From contig JAJYWB010000005.1 of assembly GCA_021791715.1 (NCBI GenBank), positions 58,666 to 122,665 of the forward strand: a stretch of 64,000 nt of DNA, read 5' to 3'. Positions 56,516 through 64,000 of the stretch are shown piece after piece. The notes under the pieces are model-generated. The model had not been told where the DNA came from and ran no database searches. It was given only the letters and a program-made list of their open reading frames with translations. The position numbers and the translations under genes were made by a program. Each line of letters starts with the position of its first letter. The stretch's first letter is position 1. The stretch comes from Planctomycetota bacterium. GTDB taxonomy: Bacteria; Planctomycetota; Planctomycetia; Isosphaerales; Isosphaeraceae.

Positions 56516-58249
56516 TCAATACTTTTTTTCCTGATTAAATACCTTCGGATCGTCGGGCTTCGATTTCCCCGATTTCGGTTCGGCTTTTTCGATCGGAATC
56601 GGATCGCCGAGCTTGCCGTATCGATCGAGCAGCCCCTGTAATCGACGAAGAGAATCGCTAGTTGATTTCATTTTTTCCTTATACATGGATAACTCCATTT
56701 CAAGGCGGTTCAAGTCCGACCGGATCATCTCCCGAGCTTTCTCAATTTTTTGTAATTTCAGCGTGTTTTCGAGCGGTCGTCCACCCGCGTAATTCGCCAT
56801 TCGTTTTTTAGCGATCGCGCTATCGGCGTTCGCATGCTCGAGCCGCAGGATTTGAGTTTGCATCAACATATTGGTATTATGAATACAAAAATCGATATCC
56901 GTTAATTGTGATTTGAGAGAATCGATCGTATCCATAATCTCGGCTCGATCTTTCTCGACCTCGGTCGTCGCTTTGTTGTAATCATCGCGAGCCTCAGGAA
57001 TATTCGACAAAGCGTCTCGTTGACGCGCCGCTATTCGATAGATACTGATGTGCTCAAGAAATTTGCGCTCGATCTCCCAGGTTCTCGCTCGCGGCGCCGC
57101 CGACGGAGCGAAGGCCGCCGACGATCTCGTTGAATACGATCGCTCAATCGCCGAATCCGCCGAGGCGGCCATCATGTCGATGATCCGATCGTCTTGTTCG
57201 GCTTCGGCCTTCGCATCATCCCGCTTCCGCGCTTCCATCTCCTTGATCTCGGCTTTGTTCGACCGGAGCGGGATCGGAGCTTTTTGGGCTTGCTTCTCCA
57301 CCTTGACTTCACCCGATTGAACCGCGGAAGGATTCTCCGGTTCCTGTTTCGCTCGCCGGTGCGCGGCGATCGCGCCGACTCCCCCGACGATTCCCAGGGT
57401 CGACGTCAAAACGACCGACGCGATTGTGATCTTTGAAATCAACATGGCTTTGAACATCTCCTGTGTGAGCGCGGCGGCCGAAGCCTTGAGAACGACCGAC
57501 GAAGAAGATCTCGTCGCCGCCAGTGCGGACGCCGCGCGAACCGTGTTAGTCATCAATAAGGAAGACACGTGAGCCTTTACAATTGATGGAGCGGTCGCTT
57601 GAGCGATCGCCTCCGATCGATGCGCGACGCCTTTTCGGATCAACCGATCTTTCAGAATCGTCCTGCCCCGACTGAGCCGAGAACTCAGCGTGCCGACGGC
57701 GCAGCCGATCCTTCGGGCGGCCTCTTCGTGTTTCAATCCTTCCAGGTCGCAAAGAACGATCGGAATTCGATAACGTTCGGGAAGCGAGGTGATCTCGCGA
57801 TGAAGGATTTCAAATTGATCGCGGAGATCGTCGTCACGCTGAACCGAATCGACCTCTGCCACCAAATTCAGGTCGATCGGGATCGATCCTTCGGATCGGC
57901 GGAGTTTGTCTCGTTTTGTTTTCGCTTTCAGGGCGGCTTTCCGCGCGACGCCGTGCAGCCAAGACCCCACGAGTTCCGGTCGACGTAACGTCTTCGCTTT
58001 GCGGGCGAGGATCATGAAAGTCGCCTGAAAAGCGTCTTCGGCGTCGTGAACGTCGCCGAGTAATCGCCGACAGACCCCCAAAACCATAGCGCCGTGCCGC
58101 TCGACCAAAATCGAAAACGCGAGCTCACCCGCGCCTTGGGGCGAGTCGGTGAAGCGTTCGATCAGTTGATCGTCCGAGAGCCCCGACATCGTTCCAATCT
58201 GGAATAATGTGCGCCAATCGGACGCGAACGGGCTGTTTTGACCGGTCAC
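56516..58249 (-). CDS. ECF sigma factor with transmembrane helix and coiled-coil C-terminus
   Basis: A 577-residue protein. Residues 1-200 are a sigma-70 family ECF factor: region 2 is FSILVERHGAMVLGVCRRLL and DAEDAFQATFMILARKA, and region 4 is ITSLPERYRIPIVLCDLEGL with EEAARRIGCAVGTLSSRLSR. A hydrophobic helix (about residues 272-298, KITIASVVLTSTLGIVGGVG) follows and then 280 residues of mostly helical, charged sequence with heptads, likely extracytoplasmic. Such long ECF factors are typical of planctomycetes (ECF01 group) and need no separate anti-sigma factor gene; none is adjacent. GTG start with AAGGAGG eight bases upstream. The outside part may sense the envelope. Confidence 0.88.
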   Translation of the reverse strand: MTGQNSPFASDWRTLFQIGTMSGLSDDQLIERFTDSPQGAGELAFSILVERHGAMVLGVCRRLLGDVHDAEDAFQATFMILARKAKTLRRPELVGSWLHGVARKAALKAKTKRDKLRRSEGSIPIDLNLVAEVDSVQRDDDLRDQFEILHREITSLPERYRIPIVLCDLEGLKHEEAARRIGCAVGTLSSRLSRGRTILKDRLIRKGVAHRSEAIAQATAPSIVKAHVSSLLMTNTVRAASALAATRSSSSVVLKASAAALTQEMFKAMLISKITIASVVLTSTLGIVGGVGAIAAHRRAKQEPENPSAVQSGEVKVEKQAQKAPIPLRSNKAEIKEMEARKRDDAKAEAEQDDRIIDMMAASADSAIERSYSTRSSAAFAPSAAPRARTWEIERKFLEHISIYRIAARQRDALSNIPEARDDYNKATTEVEKDRAEIMDTIDSLKSQLTDIDFCIHNTNMLMQTQILRLEHANADSAIAKKRMANYAGGRPLENTLKLQKIEKAREMIRSDLNRLEMELSMYKEKMKSTSDSLRRLQGLLDRYGKLGDPIPIEKAEPKSGKSKPDDPKVFNQEKKY

Positions 58250-58709
58250 CGCGATCCCTCCTTCATCGGTTCTCTATCAAATACTCCCTCCGAGCGTCGC
58301 ATTCCTTGCAAAAATCCTCAAAAACTCGATTTTCAAGCCGATCCGGGAGGTCTCGTATTCAAAACGATCCGATGATCGAACCGGTCGACTCGTCTTTCGG
58401 TCGCCGAGATTGCATAAATATTATTATATATTCATTTTGTATTTCAAGCGAACGTTTCGGGCTAACTCGCGAAGGAACGGTTTTTTAGTTTTAAAGATCG
58501 AGAATTCGGCGGCCGAAGGCTCGAAAGTCGAGCGAATCGAGCCGTTTAAACAAAATAACATCACAATATGATTTAATCGCGATTCATCGTCGAGGTTCGG
58601 GACGGGTCATTGCGTCGCCGATCACGGCGCGGATATGATCGTTATTCTTATTTGGCTGGTGAGAAAGCTCGGAGACGAGCGTTTTTTTCGTACAACGAGG
58701 TTCTGGATC
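58250..58709. other. Divergent intergenic region
   Basis: The stretch separates the sigma-factor gene (minus) and the DUF3179 gene (plus). An AT-rich patch lies at about 58410-58445. A frame opening at 58635 is an in-frame upstream extension of the DUF3179 gene, so that gene may start earlier than called. I see no RNA gene. Confidence 0.5.
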
Positions 58710-59729
58710 ATGTTCGCCTTGCCAATTCTGCTCGCGGCGCTCGCGGGGGATCCGGCCCCTCCCAAGGCCGATCCCGTCGCCAAGCCGGGCGTCGACAAAT
58801 CGATCAAGCGCGCGTATAAACCCGATTTCTTCAGTACCCTGGTGAATCCCCAATGCTCGCATTGCGTCGACGAGGCGAAGCTTAAAGGGGACGAACTTCG
58901 TAAAGACGATCGCGTGCTCGCGTGGATACGCGGCAAATATGAGGGGGGCGCGATCCCGCTCCGCTTTTTCCTCGTCCCTTATCGCGTGATCAGCGATTCT
59001 TACGGCGTGTTCGTTTACGACGCCGACGCGGGTTTCACGCGGGGTTGGCCCGCGTCTTACGATTATCGATTTCATGGTTGGCGCAACGGCGTGATGGTGA
59101 TGCGCCATAAAGACGGGACGATTTTTGATTGTTTAACGGGCCTGGCGATCGACGGTCCTCGGAAAGGAGAACGGCTCGTTCCGCTCCCCACGGTTGAAAC
59201 CGATTGGGGGCTTTGGCTCAAGCTTCAGCCCGGAACGGTCGCGTATCGGATGTTCGACAAATATCAACCGTCGCCGCTCCCCACCGAGGTGACGATCGAA
59301 TCCAAACAAACGCGCCCGGCTCCCGACACTCGCCTAAAAGACGAGGAACGCGTATTCGGACTCTCGATCGACGGCAAAAGCCTGGCCTGGCCGTTGCGTC
59401 AGTTCGGCGCGGGTCCCGAAATCAAAAGCGTGAAAATCGGTGAACAGAAGGCTCTTATCCTTTGGAACGGAGCGACCCGCACCGCCGCGGCGTTCGCCCC
59501 GGAAACCGAGGGGGATCACCCCGAGAAAGTGACGATCAAGCTCGATCCGTCGAATCAAGAAGCGCCCTGGATCGACGAGGAAACGGGATCGCGCTGGACG
59601 ATCGCGGGACGCGCGATTTCAGGCTCTCGAAAGGGCTCGACGCTCCGCTGGCTGCCGGGAGTGATGGTGAAATGGTACGCGTGGGCCGCCGAATACCCCG
59701 ATACCGGGATCGCGGGCGATAAGATCTGA
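58710..59729 (+). CDS. DUF3179-domain protein, exported
   Basis: A 339-residue protein. The hydrophobic MFALPILLAALAG start acts as a signal peptide or anchor. The DUF3179 pattern is clear in PRFFLVPYRVISDS-like RFFLVPYRVISDSYGVFVYD, NGVMVMRHKDGTIFDCLTG, and VFGLSIDGKSLAWPLRQFG, with C-terminal DEETGSRWTIAGRAISG and LRWLPGVMVKWYAWAAEYP. The family is exported or periplasmic and has no known activity. A cysteine pair (PQCSHCVDE) may bind a metal. Start at 58710 has GAGG 9 bases upstream; an upstream in-frame ATG at 58635 would add 25 residues. Confidence 0.82.
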   Translation: MFALPILLAALAGDPAPPKADPVAKPGVDKSIKRAYKPDFFSTLVNPQCSHCVDEAKLKGDELRKDDRVLAWIRGKYEGGAIPLRFFLVPYRVISDSYGVFVYDADAGFTRGWPASYDYRFHGWRNGVMVMRHKDGTIFDCLTGLAIDGPRKGERLVPLPTVETDWGLWLKLQPGTVAYRMFDKYQPSPLPTEVTIESKQTRPAPDTRLKDEERVFGLSIDGKSLAWPLRQFGAGPEIKSVKIGEQKALILWNGATRTAAAFAPETEGDHPEKVTIKLDPSNQEAPWIDEETGSRWTIAGRAISGSRKGSTLRWLPGVMVKWYAWAAEYPDTGIAGDKI

Positions 59730-59880
59730 TTTCTTCAAACATCAGTTGATCGGAAACGACGCGCGAAGTCGCCGCGCGCCTTCGATCCGCCGTTCAACCG
59801 CCGAGATCGGCTCGACCGCTGCGAGCCGATCGAGCGGCCCAAATCGAACGCTTCGCGCTAATATAACGCCCCTCAACGAA
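59730..59880. other. Short spacer after DUF3179 gene
   Basis: No gene is supported here. The following 135 bases hold a possible gene remnant on the minus strand, and the gap continues to 60211, where the lipoprotein gene begins; that part includes a GC-rich leader with candidate hairpins. Confidence 0.4.
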
Positions 59881-60015
59881 TTATTTCTTGAGGTTTGCGA
59901 CGATTTTGTCGATTGGAATGAGGTCGATCGCTCGGCGAGCGAATTCCCAATCCGAAACGTGACGGCACGTTCCAGGGGATCTCGACGCGTCAATTTTCGG
60001 GTTCTTCAAGTTCAC
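59881..60015 (-). pseudogene. Possible C-terminal fragment of a protein-coding gene
   Basis: A minus-strand frame ending at 59881 translates to 44 residues that look like genuine protein: SPGTCRHVSDWEFARRAIDL then IPIDKIVANLKK. Codon use is like that of the neighbours. Helical spacing resembles the last turn of zinc-type dehydrogenases but is too short for a firm call. The upstream half is absent, with no fitting start or ribosome binding site. I see it as a decayed remnant, or a very small gene starting at a GTG. Confidence 0.3.
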
Positions 60016-60211
60016 CGAGAATGACGAATCGTGACGATTCGGGAAATTCCTCACAGTCAAGCGGGTTTTAGAACGATAACAGGAATACCATGCCGGTATC
60101 GGCAAGACGACCGGCGCGTCGAGCCATGAGAGGTCGACTCGGCCCCTAAGCGCACTTCGTTGGGGGGAGTGTCCCAGGTCCATGGCACAAGTTCCAAGGA
60201 GGGAACCGACT
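60016..60211 (+). promoter_or_regulatory. Candidate structured leader of the lipoprotein gene
   Basis: The region upstream of the lipoprotein start contains hairpin-prone sequence: GCCGGTATCGGC followed by CGACCGGC (about 60090-60116), and CCCCTAAGCG...GTTGGGGGG (about 60144-60168). AAGGAGG then stands 11 bases before the ATG at 60212. I know no riboswitch class that fits, so it may be a stable 5' leader or a plain promoter region. Confidence 0.3.
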
Positions 60212-60817
60212 ATGACCCGTTCCACGCGGCTTTGGGGCCTGATTAGCCCGCGTTGGGTTCGCGGTTTGCTGATGGGCGCTCTGGTGGCCATGATTTCGAC
60301 AAGCTCCACCGGTTGTGGACTTTCTTATGTATTCCGCAATATCGCTCCGTTCCATCCGACGGGGTGGTCGTTCCCGTGGCCGATCCTACCGTCGCAACAA
60401 CAACGCCTTGAAGAAGATATGCAGCGCGAGGAACGCGATCGCGTGCCGATCCTCGATCCCGTGCCGGGAGAGTTCGCGCCGCAACCGTGCCTCGATCCCC
60501 CCAGCGAGGAAGAAGTTTGGGCTAAAGTTCCCCACTTCCGTCCAGGTTGGCCGGGACTGTACGAAGTTCAACGTAACGACACGAAGATTCTGATCGAAAA
60601 GATCGGCGAGAAGGTCGACCCCTGCAAAATCTACCCCCTCGCCGGGCCTTGCCAGTTGATCCATTGCCACTATAAATGCACGGTCTTCTTCCTCGAAGCC
60701 TACTGGTCGGATTACCCGATTCCGTTTAATCATCGCAAGGATCGGATCGAGGTCGTTTACCTCGATAAAGATTACCTGCGACGCTGCGGCGGACCCGCCA
60801 AAGCCACGATCCAGTAA
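60212..60817 (+). CDS. Planctomycete-type lipoprotein, unknown role
   Basis: A 201-residue protein with a signal peptide (SPRWVRGLLMGALVAMISTS) that ends in STGC, a lipobox-like cleavage site with Cys about 34. The mature part is hydrophilic; features are GWSFPWPILPS, PVPGEFAPQPCLDP, and a C-terminal region with several Cys (PCKIYPLAGPCQLIHCHYKC) that may form disulfides or bind metal. I do not recognise a named family. AAGGAGG lies 11 bases before the ATG, so 60212 is preferred over an ATG 30 bases upstream. A strong hairpin ends the transcript. Confidence 0.65.
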   Translation: MTRSTRLWGLISPRWVRGLLMGALVAMISTSSTGCGLSYVFRNIAPFHPTGWSFPWPILPSQQQRLEEDMQREERDRVPILDPVPGEFAPQPCLDPPSEEEVWAKVPHFRPGWPGLYEVQRNDTKILIEKIGEKVDPCKIYPLAGPCQLIHCHYKCTVFFLEAYWSDYPIPFNHRKDRIEVVYLDKDYLRRCGGPAKATIQ

Positions 60818-60843
60818 TCGCTCACAAATCGATCGCTTAACGA

Positions 60844-60885
60844 CGGGTTCCGCGACGAGACGAACGTCTCGGCTCGCGGAACCCG
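60844..60885 (+). terminator. Hairpin after the lipoprotein gene
   Basis: CGGGTTCCGCG and CGCGGAACCCG form an 11-bp perfect outer stem, with CGAGAC and GTCTCG as an inner stem and GAAC as loop. Only CTTCCTTG follows, so the T-run is poor. It lies 27 bases after the stop codon and could act in both directions between convergent transcripts (the TlpA gene reads from the other side). Confidence 0.6.
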
Positions 60886-60980
60886 CTTCCTTGCGCCTCG
60901 CCGCGGCTAAAAGCGTTAACCGATCCGCCGGAACCGCGCATGAATATCCGTTTAATAACAGATATCCTGATCGCAAACGA

Positions 60981-61589
60981 TTATTCAATCTCTCCCGGTT
61001 TCGGTTCGGCCTTCGGTTTTTGAGTCGCGTACTTTTCAAGAATATCGACGACCTCGGGCGAATCCCAAAGCGCGCTCCCCTCCTCGTGATGAAGGATGCG
61101 GCCGTCGGCGCCGATGATGAACGTCGTCGGTAGATTCGAGAGCGGAATAATGCCCGGAATATCTTCCTTCGTCGTGTAATAAACCGGGACGTCGAGCTTT
61201 CGTTGTTGAACGAAATCGCGAACCATGTCGAGCGTCTCACGGTCGTCGATCGCCACGCACGCGAACGCGACCTTCCCCTTAAGCCTCGGATTCGACGCGA
61301 GGTGATCGATCGAAGGAAGCTCGGCGATACACGGTGCGCACCAGGTGGCCCACAGGTTGAGAAACAGCGGCTTGCCGCGAAATTCCTGTAAATTGAACGG
61401 CTTCTTGTCGAGATCGCTCACCTTCCAGTTCAGGTCGGTGACGAGCGGACCCGTCTCACGCTTGAGCTTGGGAGGTTGAAGCTCGATGCCGGGGTCGGGC
61501 ATCAGAATCGCCATGTAACCGATCACGCCCACGACACACGCGATCGCCAAACCCCAACCGATCTTCTCAGCCGCTCCTGGAACCGCCAT
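60981..61589 (-). CDS. TlpA-like thiol-disulfide oxidoreductase
   Basis: A 202-residue membrane-anchored thioredoxin-fold protein. One N-terminal helix (IGWGLAIACVVGVIGYMAI) anchors it, and the redox motif WATWCAPCIAELP (WCxPC) lies near residue 90. The family signature NLPTTFIIGADGRI holds the cis-proline loop. It reduces or oxidises disulfides of exported proteins such as cytochrome c biogenesis intermediates. The start at 61589 has GGAG 9 bases upstream; the longer frame to 61745 runs through direct repeat DNA and is unlikely. No cytochrome biogenesis operon is adjacent. Confidence 0.88.
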   Translation of the reverse strand: MAVPGAAEKIGWGLAIACVVGVIGYMAILMPDPGIELQPPKLKRETGPLVTDLNWKVSDLDKKPFNLQEFRGKPLFLNLWATWCAPCIAELPSIDHLASNPRLKGKVAFACVAIDDRETLDMVRDFVQQRKLDVPVYYTTKEDIPGIIPLSNLPTTFIIGADGRILHHEEGSALWDSPEVVDILEKYATQKPKAEPKPGEIE

Positions 61590-61697
61590 GCGTAAACTCC
61601 GAAACCCGGTGCCGACCTCGATTCGCTCCGATTTGAAGCGTCTCCTCATTATGTGATATCCTGGCGGCCGCGACAACACGCGCCGTCCGCCGAGACA

Positions 61698-61810
61698 AGA
61701 CGCACGCGATTCCAGCTCGGCTCGAAACGCGTACCCCCGAATCAACCAATGCGAGTGCGCATGGCGTCGAGACGCACGCGATTCCCGATCGGCTCGAAAC
61801 GCGTACCCCC
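61698..61810. repeat. Two 41-base direct repeats
   Basis: AGACGCACGCGATTCC, then a 4-base variable part and TCGGCTCGAAACGCGTACCCCC, occurs at 61698-61738 and at 61770-61810, with only two or three mismatches (CAGC against CGAT in the middle). The spacing is 72 bases. The block lies upstream of the TlpA gene (minus) and of the GT39 gene (plus), in the divergent promoter region, and could be an operator pair or an intergenic repeat. Confidence 0.8.
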
Positions 61811-61923
61811 TCGAGCACGTCGCCTCGACAAAACCGGCCGCGTTTCAACGGTCGCCTCGATCGGAGTCATGACGAATCGACGAATTCAATTAGAACAGAT
61901 ATACTCTATCGTTTATTATTTTT

Positions 61924-63777
61924 ATGATTGAAAATGCGCGATCGTCGAACGCCGAGGGCTTGAATCGCGGGTCTAAGATCGCGGCGGTTCTTTTGGTCGT
62001 CGCGGTGGGGGGGATTTCGCTCTTCGACGTTTGGTTGCGCTCGCACGCGTTCGGTCGAACGATTCCCGGACGCTCAACAGCGGCGAACCCTTCGGCGATC
62101 GACCGTTCGGTCGAACCTCTCGATTGCGACGAGGCTTTATACGCCTACATGGGAAAAAGGATGATTCATGGCGCCGTTCTTTATCGCGACTTATCCGAGA
62201 ACAAGCCCCCGCTCGGTTACTGGCTTTACGAGGCCGCGGTCGCGATCGGCGGATATAACGAAACGGCGATCCGCGTTTTACCGATCCCCCTCGTTCTCCT
62301 CACGATCGTTTTCGTCGCTTTGATCGCGAGCCGAATCGCGGGCGCCGCGGCCGCGGTCGTTTCGGCGTTCCTTTACGCCCTGATGAGCACCGATCCCGTG
62401 ATCTTCGGCGATACGGCGAACCTCGAACACGCGTCCAATCTCTTCGCGGTCGCCTCGCTCGCGGCGTTTCTCGCGTATCTTTTTCACAAAAAAACGCGGT
62501 ATCTCGTCGCGTGCGGCGCGGCGGTCGCGCTCGCGACGCTCGTTCGTCAGGTCGGCGCGATCCACGGAATCGTTTATTTTATTTTATTAACGTTTGATTA
62601 TAATAATAAGCTAGATAATAATTATGTTAGATATCAATTGCGTGTTCAATCGCGTCTCGCGGCGGGGTTCGCCTTGCCGATCGCGATCGCGGTTCTCGTT
62701 TTGACGGCGCGGGGCGCGGCGAACTCGGCGTACGACGATATTTTCCGTTACGGCTCGGCGCTCGCGACCGACGCTCCGCCCGATCCCGGACAACCGTCGG
62801 CCTGGATCCGCTGGCTCACGGGTAACGCCGCGCCCGACGGTTCGCTCGCTCCCCCGTTCGGCAAAACGAATTACGTCGTTTGGTGGGGGAAAGGCCTTTG
62901 GCCGCTTTGGCTCGTCGCCCCCTTCGCGCTCGCCCGAATCGCGTTCGGCCCAAACGATTCATCCTCGGTCGACCTCTCGAACTCCATCGATTCCGCGGCG
63001 AATGAATTCATGCGGCGCCGCGCGATCGCTCGACGAGTCGTCGTTTGGTTTACAATCGCAAGTTTTGTTCAAGTGATTGCGCCCGGGCTTTATTGGCAAC
63101 ACTATTACCTGGCGCTCGTTCCTGGAACCGCGGTCGCGATCGGGGCGCTCGCCGATTCGGCGTTCCGAGAATTCGTCGCCTCGTTCCGCGAACGCCGATT
63201 CGTCGCCGCCGCGGCGCACTCCGCGATCGCCGCCGCGGTCTGCTTGACGATCATCCTAACTTGTAAAATTCAATATGAAATCTATCTTATGGATAAGCCT
63301 GAAAATTTAACGATCAAGCATAAAGGCGGTAGACAATGGGTCGAGCTGCGCGGGCTGGCGCGCGAACTCGCCGCCGCGGCGAAACCCCTCGGCGAACGTA
63401 CGTTATACGTTTGGGGCTGGCAGAGCCCCCTGCTCTTTTACGGCGATTTCAGATCCCCCGCACGCGATAGCTTCGCCAACGCGTTGATCAAAACGGGAGC
63501 GAACCGAACCGCGATGAACCGACTTCGGCCCGCGGCGCGTCGGCTCGTCGACGATCGGTTGCGGCGGATCGTCGCCGATCTCGACGCCCACCCCCCCTTG
63601 CTCATCTTCGTCGCTTACCCCCCTTTTCCAGACCTCAAAGATCGCCTCGAACGCGACTACTCCGCGGTCGAAACGACTCTCGACGGTCTCGGCTTATGGG
63701 TCAGGAAAGATCGTTCTCGAGAATTCAAGAAGTCTCTTAAATCCGTACGTGCGAATCACAATAGCGTACGATCGTAA
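61924..63777 (+). CDS. GT39-like glycosyltransferase, dolichyl-phosphate-mannose type
   Basis: A 617-residue polytopic GT-C enzyme. The first periplasmic loop has PLDCDEALYAYMGKRMIHG, with the catalytic Asp-Glu pair of GT39/ArnT-type enzymes, then RDLSENKPPLGYWLYE. Roughly ten hydrophobic helices follow. Residues about 224-243 (FDYNNKLDNNYVRYQLRVQ) are encoded by an unusually AT-rich stretch (62575-62640) and lie between two helices. The last 170 residues are soluble (TLYVWGWQSPLLFYGDF). The enzyme should transfer a lipid-linked sugar in the periplasm; acceptor and donor are unknown. It follows a direct repeat pair and has no clear ribosome binding site. Confidence 0.88.
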   Translation: MIENARSSNAEGLNRGSKIAAVLLVVAVGGISLFDVWLRSHAFGRTIPGRSTAANPSAIDRSVEPLDCDEALYAYMGKRMIHGAVLYRDLSENKPPLGYWLYEAAVAIGGYNETAIRVLPIPLVLLTIVFVALIASRIAGAAAAVVSAFLYALMSTDPVIFGDTANLEHASNLFAVASLAAFLAYLFHKKTRYLVACGAAVALATLVRQVGAIHGIVYFILLTFDYNNKLDNNYVRYQLRVQSRLAAGFALPIAIAVLVLTARGAANSAYDDIFRYGSALATDAPPDPGQPSAWIRWLTGNAAPDGSLAPPFGKTNYVVWWGKGLWPLWLVAPFALARIAFGPNDSSSVDLSNSIDSAANEFMRRRAIARRVVVWFTIASFVQVIAPGLYWQHYYLALVPGTAVAIGALADSAFREFVASFRERRFVAAAAHSAIAAAVCLTIILTCKIQYEIYLMDKPENLTIKHKGGRQWVELRGLARELAAAAKPLGERTLYVWGWQSPLLFYGDFRSPARDSFANALIKTGANRTAMNRLRPAARRLVDDRLRRIVADLDAHPPLLIFVAYPPFPDLKDRLERDYSAVETTLDGLGLWVRKDRSREFKKSLKSVRANHNSVRS

Positions 63778-64000
63778 CGATCGTATGATGTGAAAAGCGA
63801 ACACGCGCGATCGATCGCGACGTTTCCCAAACGCTTCACGTCGTATAATTCCTGTGGGATCGCGAACACAAACGAGGTTTCGCGACGTAGAAACAACGGG
63901 TCGCGGATGCTGAAGACGGGAGTTCAGGTCCGTTCGACCTTGTCGTAACGCAGTGGCGTCGCACGTCACGATTCGCCGCGAGCCTTTCGATCGCCGATTC
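63778..64000. other. Window end, no supported gene
   Basis: The last 223 bases show no frame with domain character. A GTTCAGGTCC-like run near 63920 does not fold with its surroundings into a tRNA. It may be the promoter or start of a gene beyond the window. Confidence 0.4.

Noticed and set aside
63900-63970. GTTCAGGTCC-like run near the end, as a possible tRNA T-arm
   Set aside because: No acceptor stem, D-arm or anticodon arm can be drawn around it.

Overview
The window reads as one contiguous stretch of a planctomycete chromosome, most likely from the Isosphaeraceae or a close relative. The evidence is the gene content: an ECF sigma factor with a long C-terminal extension, a matrixin carrying an N-terminal LEVRSLL motif of the planctomycete surface-protein type, a PA14 plus multi-haem cytochrome c protein, DUF3179, a ThuA-family Tat protein, a degenerate J-domain/GrpE/DnaK operon and large YfhO and GT39 membrane proteins. 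The DNA is moderately GC-rich, very rich in CGATCG/GATC words, and broken by short AT-rich islands. I saw no rRNA, tRNA, CRISPR array, phage or intact insertion sequence.

Layout. 0.6-2 kb: a ParD antitoxin whose ParE-like partner is broken, then a CvpA-like membrane protein. 2.4-6.2 kb: an aldehyde dehydrogenase and a pair made of an ExbB/MotA-like channel with a coiled-coil tail and an Ig-domain membrane protein. 6.6-13.3 kb: three metalloproteases (site-2 type, M48, HELAH type), an amidohydrolase, a GH5-like hydrolase and a ThuA-like gene interrupted by one amber codon. 13.5-17.4 kb: a Clp_N/ThiD2-like/ThiE fusion and an RND adaptor split by a large glycine-rich insert. 18-26 kb: matrixin, superoxide dismutase, two membrane proteins, a 2OG-Fe(II) oxygenase, a GT9 glycosyltransferase and an MscS channel. 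26-30 kb: an ExbB-ExbD-ExbD operon and an SDR. 30-35 kb: a multi-haem PA14 protein with a beta-propeller dehydrogenase-like protein. 35-41 kb: a five-gene chaperone operon (TPR protein, J-like protein without the HPD histidine, GrpE, DnaK, zinc-ribbon protein). 41-46 kb: an IR/DR element and a duplicated module of outer-membrane barrel plus Uma2; the first barrel gene lies behind a very clear fluoride riboswitch with its intrinsic terminator, and the second Uma2 copy is a fragment. 46-50 kb: a polar amino-acid ABC transporter, a GT4 glycosyltransferase and a secreted protein. 50.7-64 kb: YfhO protein, di-haem peroxidase, ferredoxin, FlK-like thioesterase, sigma factor, DUF3179 protein, lipoprotein, TlpA and GT39.

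The most notable items are the fluoride riboswitch in front of a putative outer-membrane protein (not a class I know as a fluoride-regulated gene) and the dedicated Hsp70 operon whose J-like partner has lost the catalytic histidine. All functional calls come from reading motifs by eye; no database search was run.
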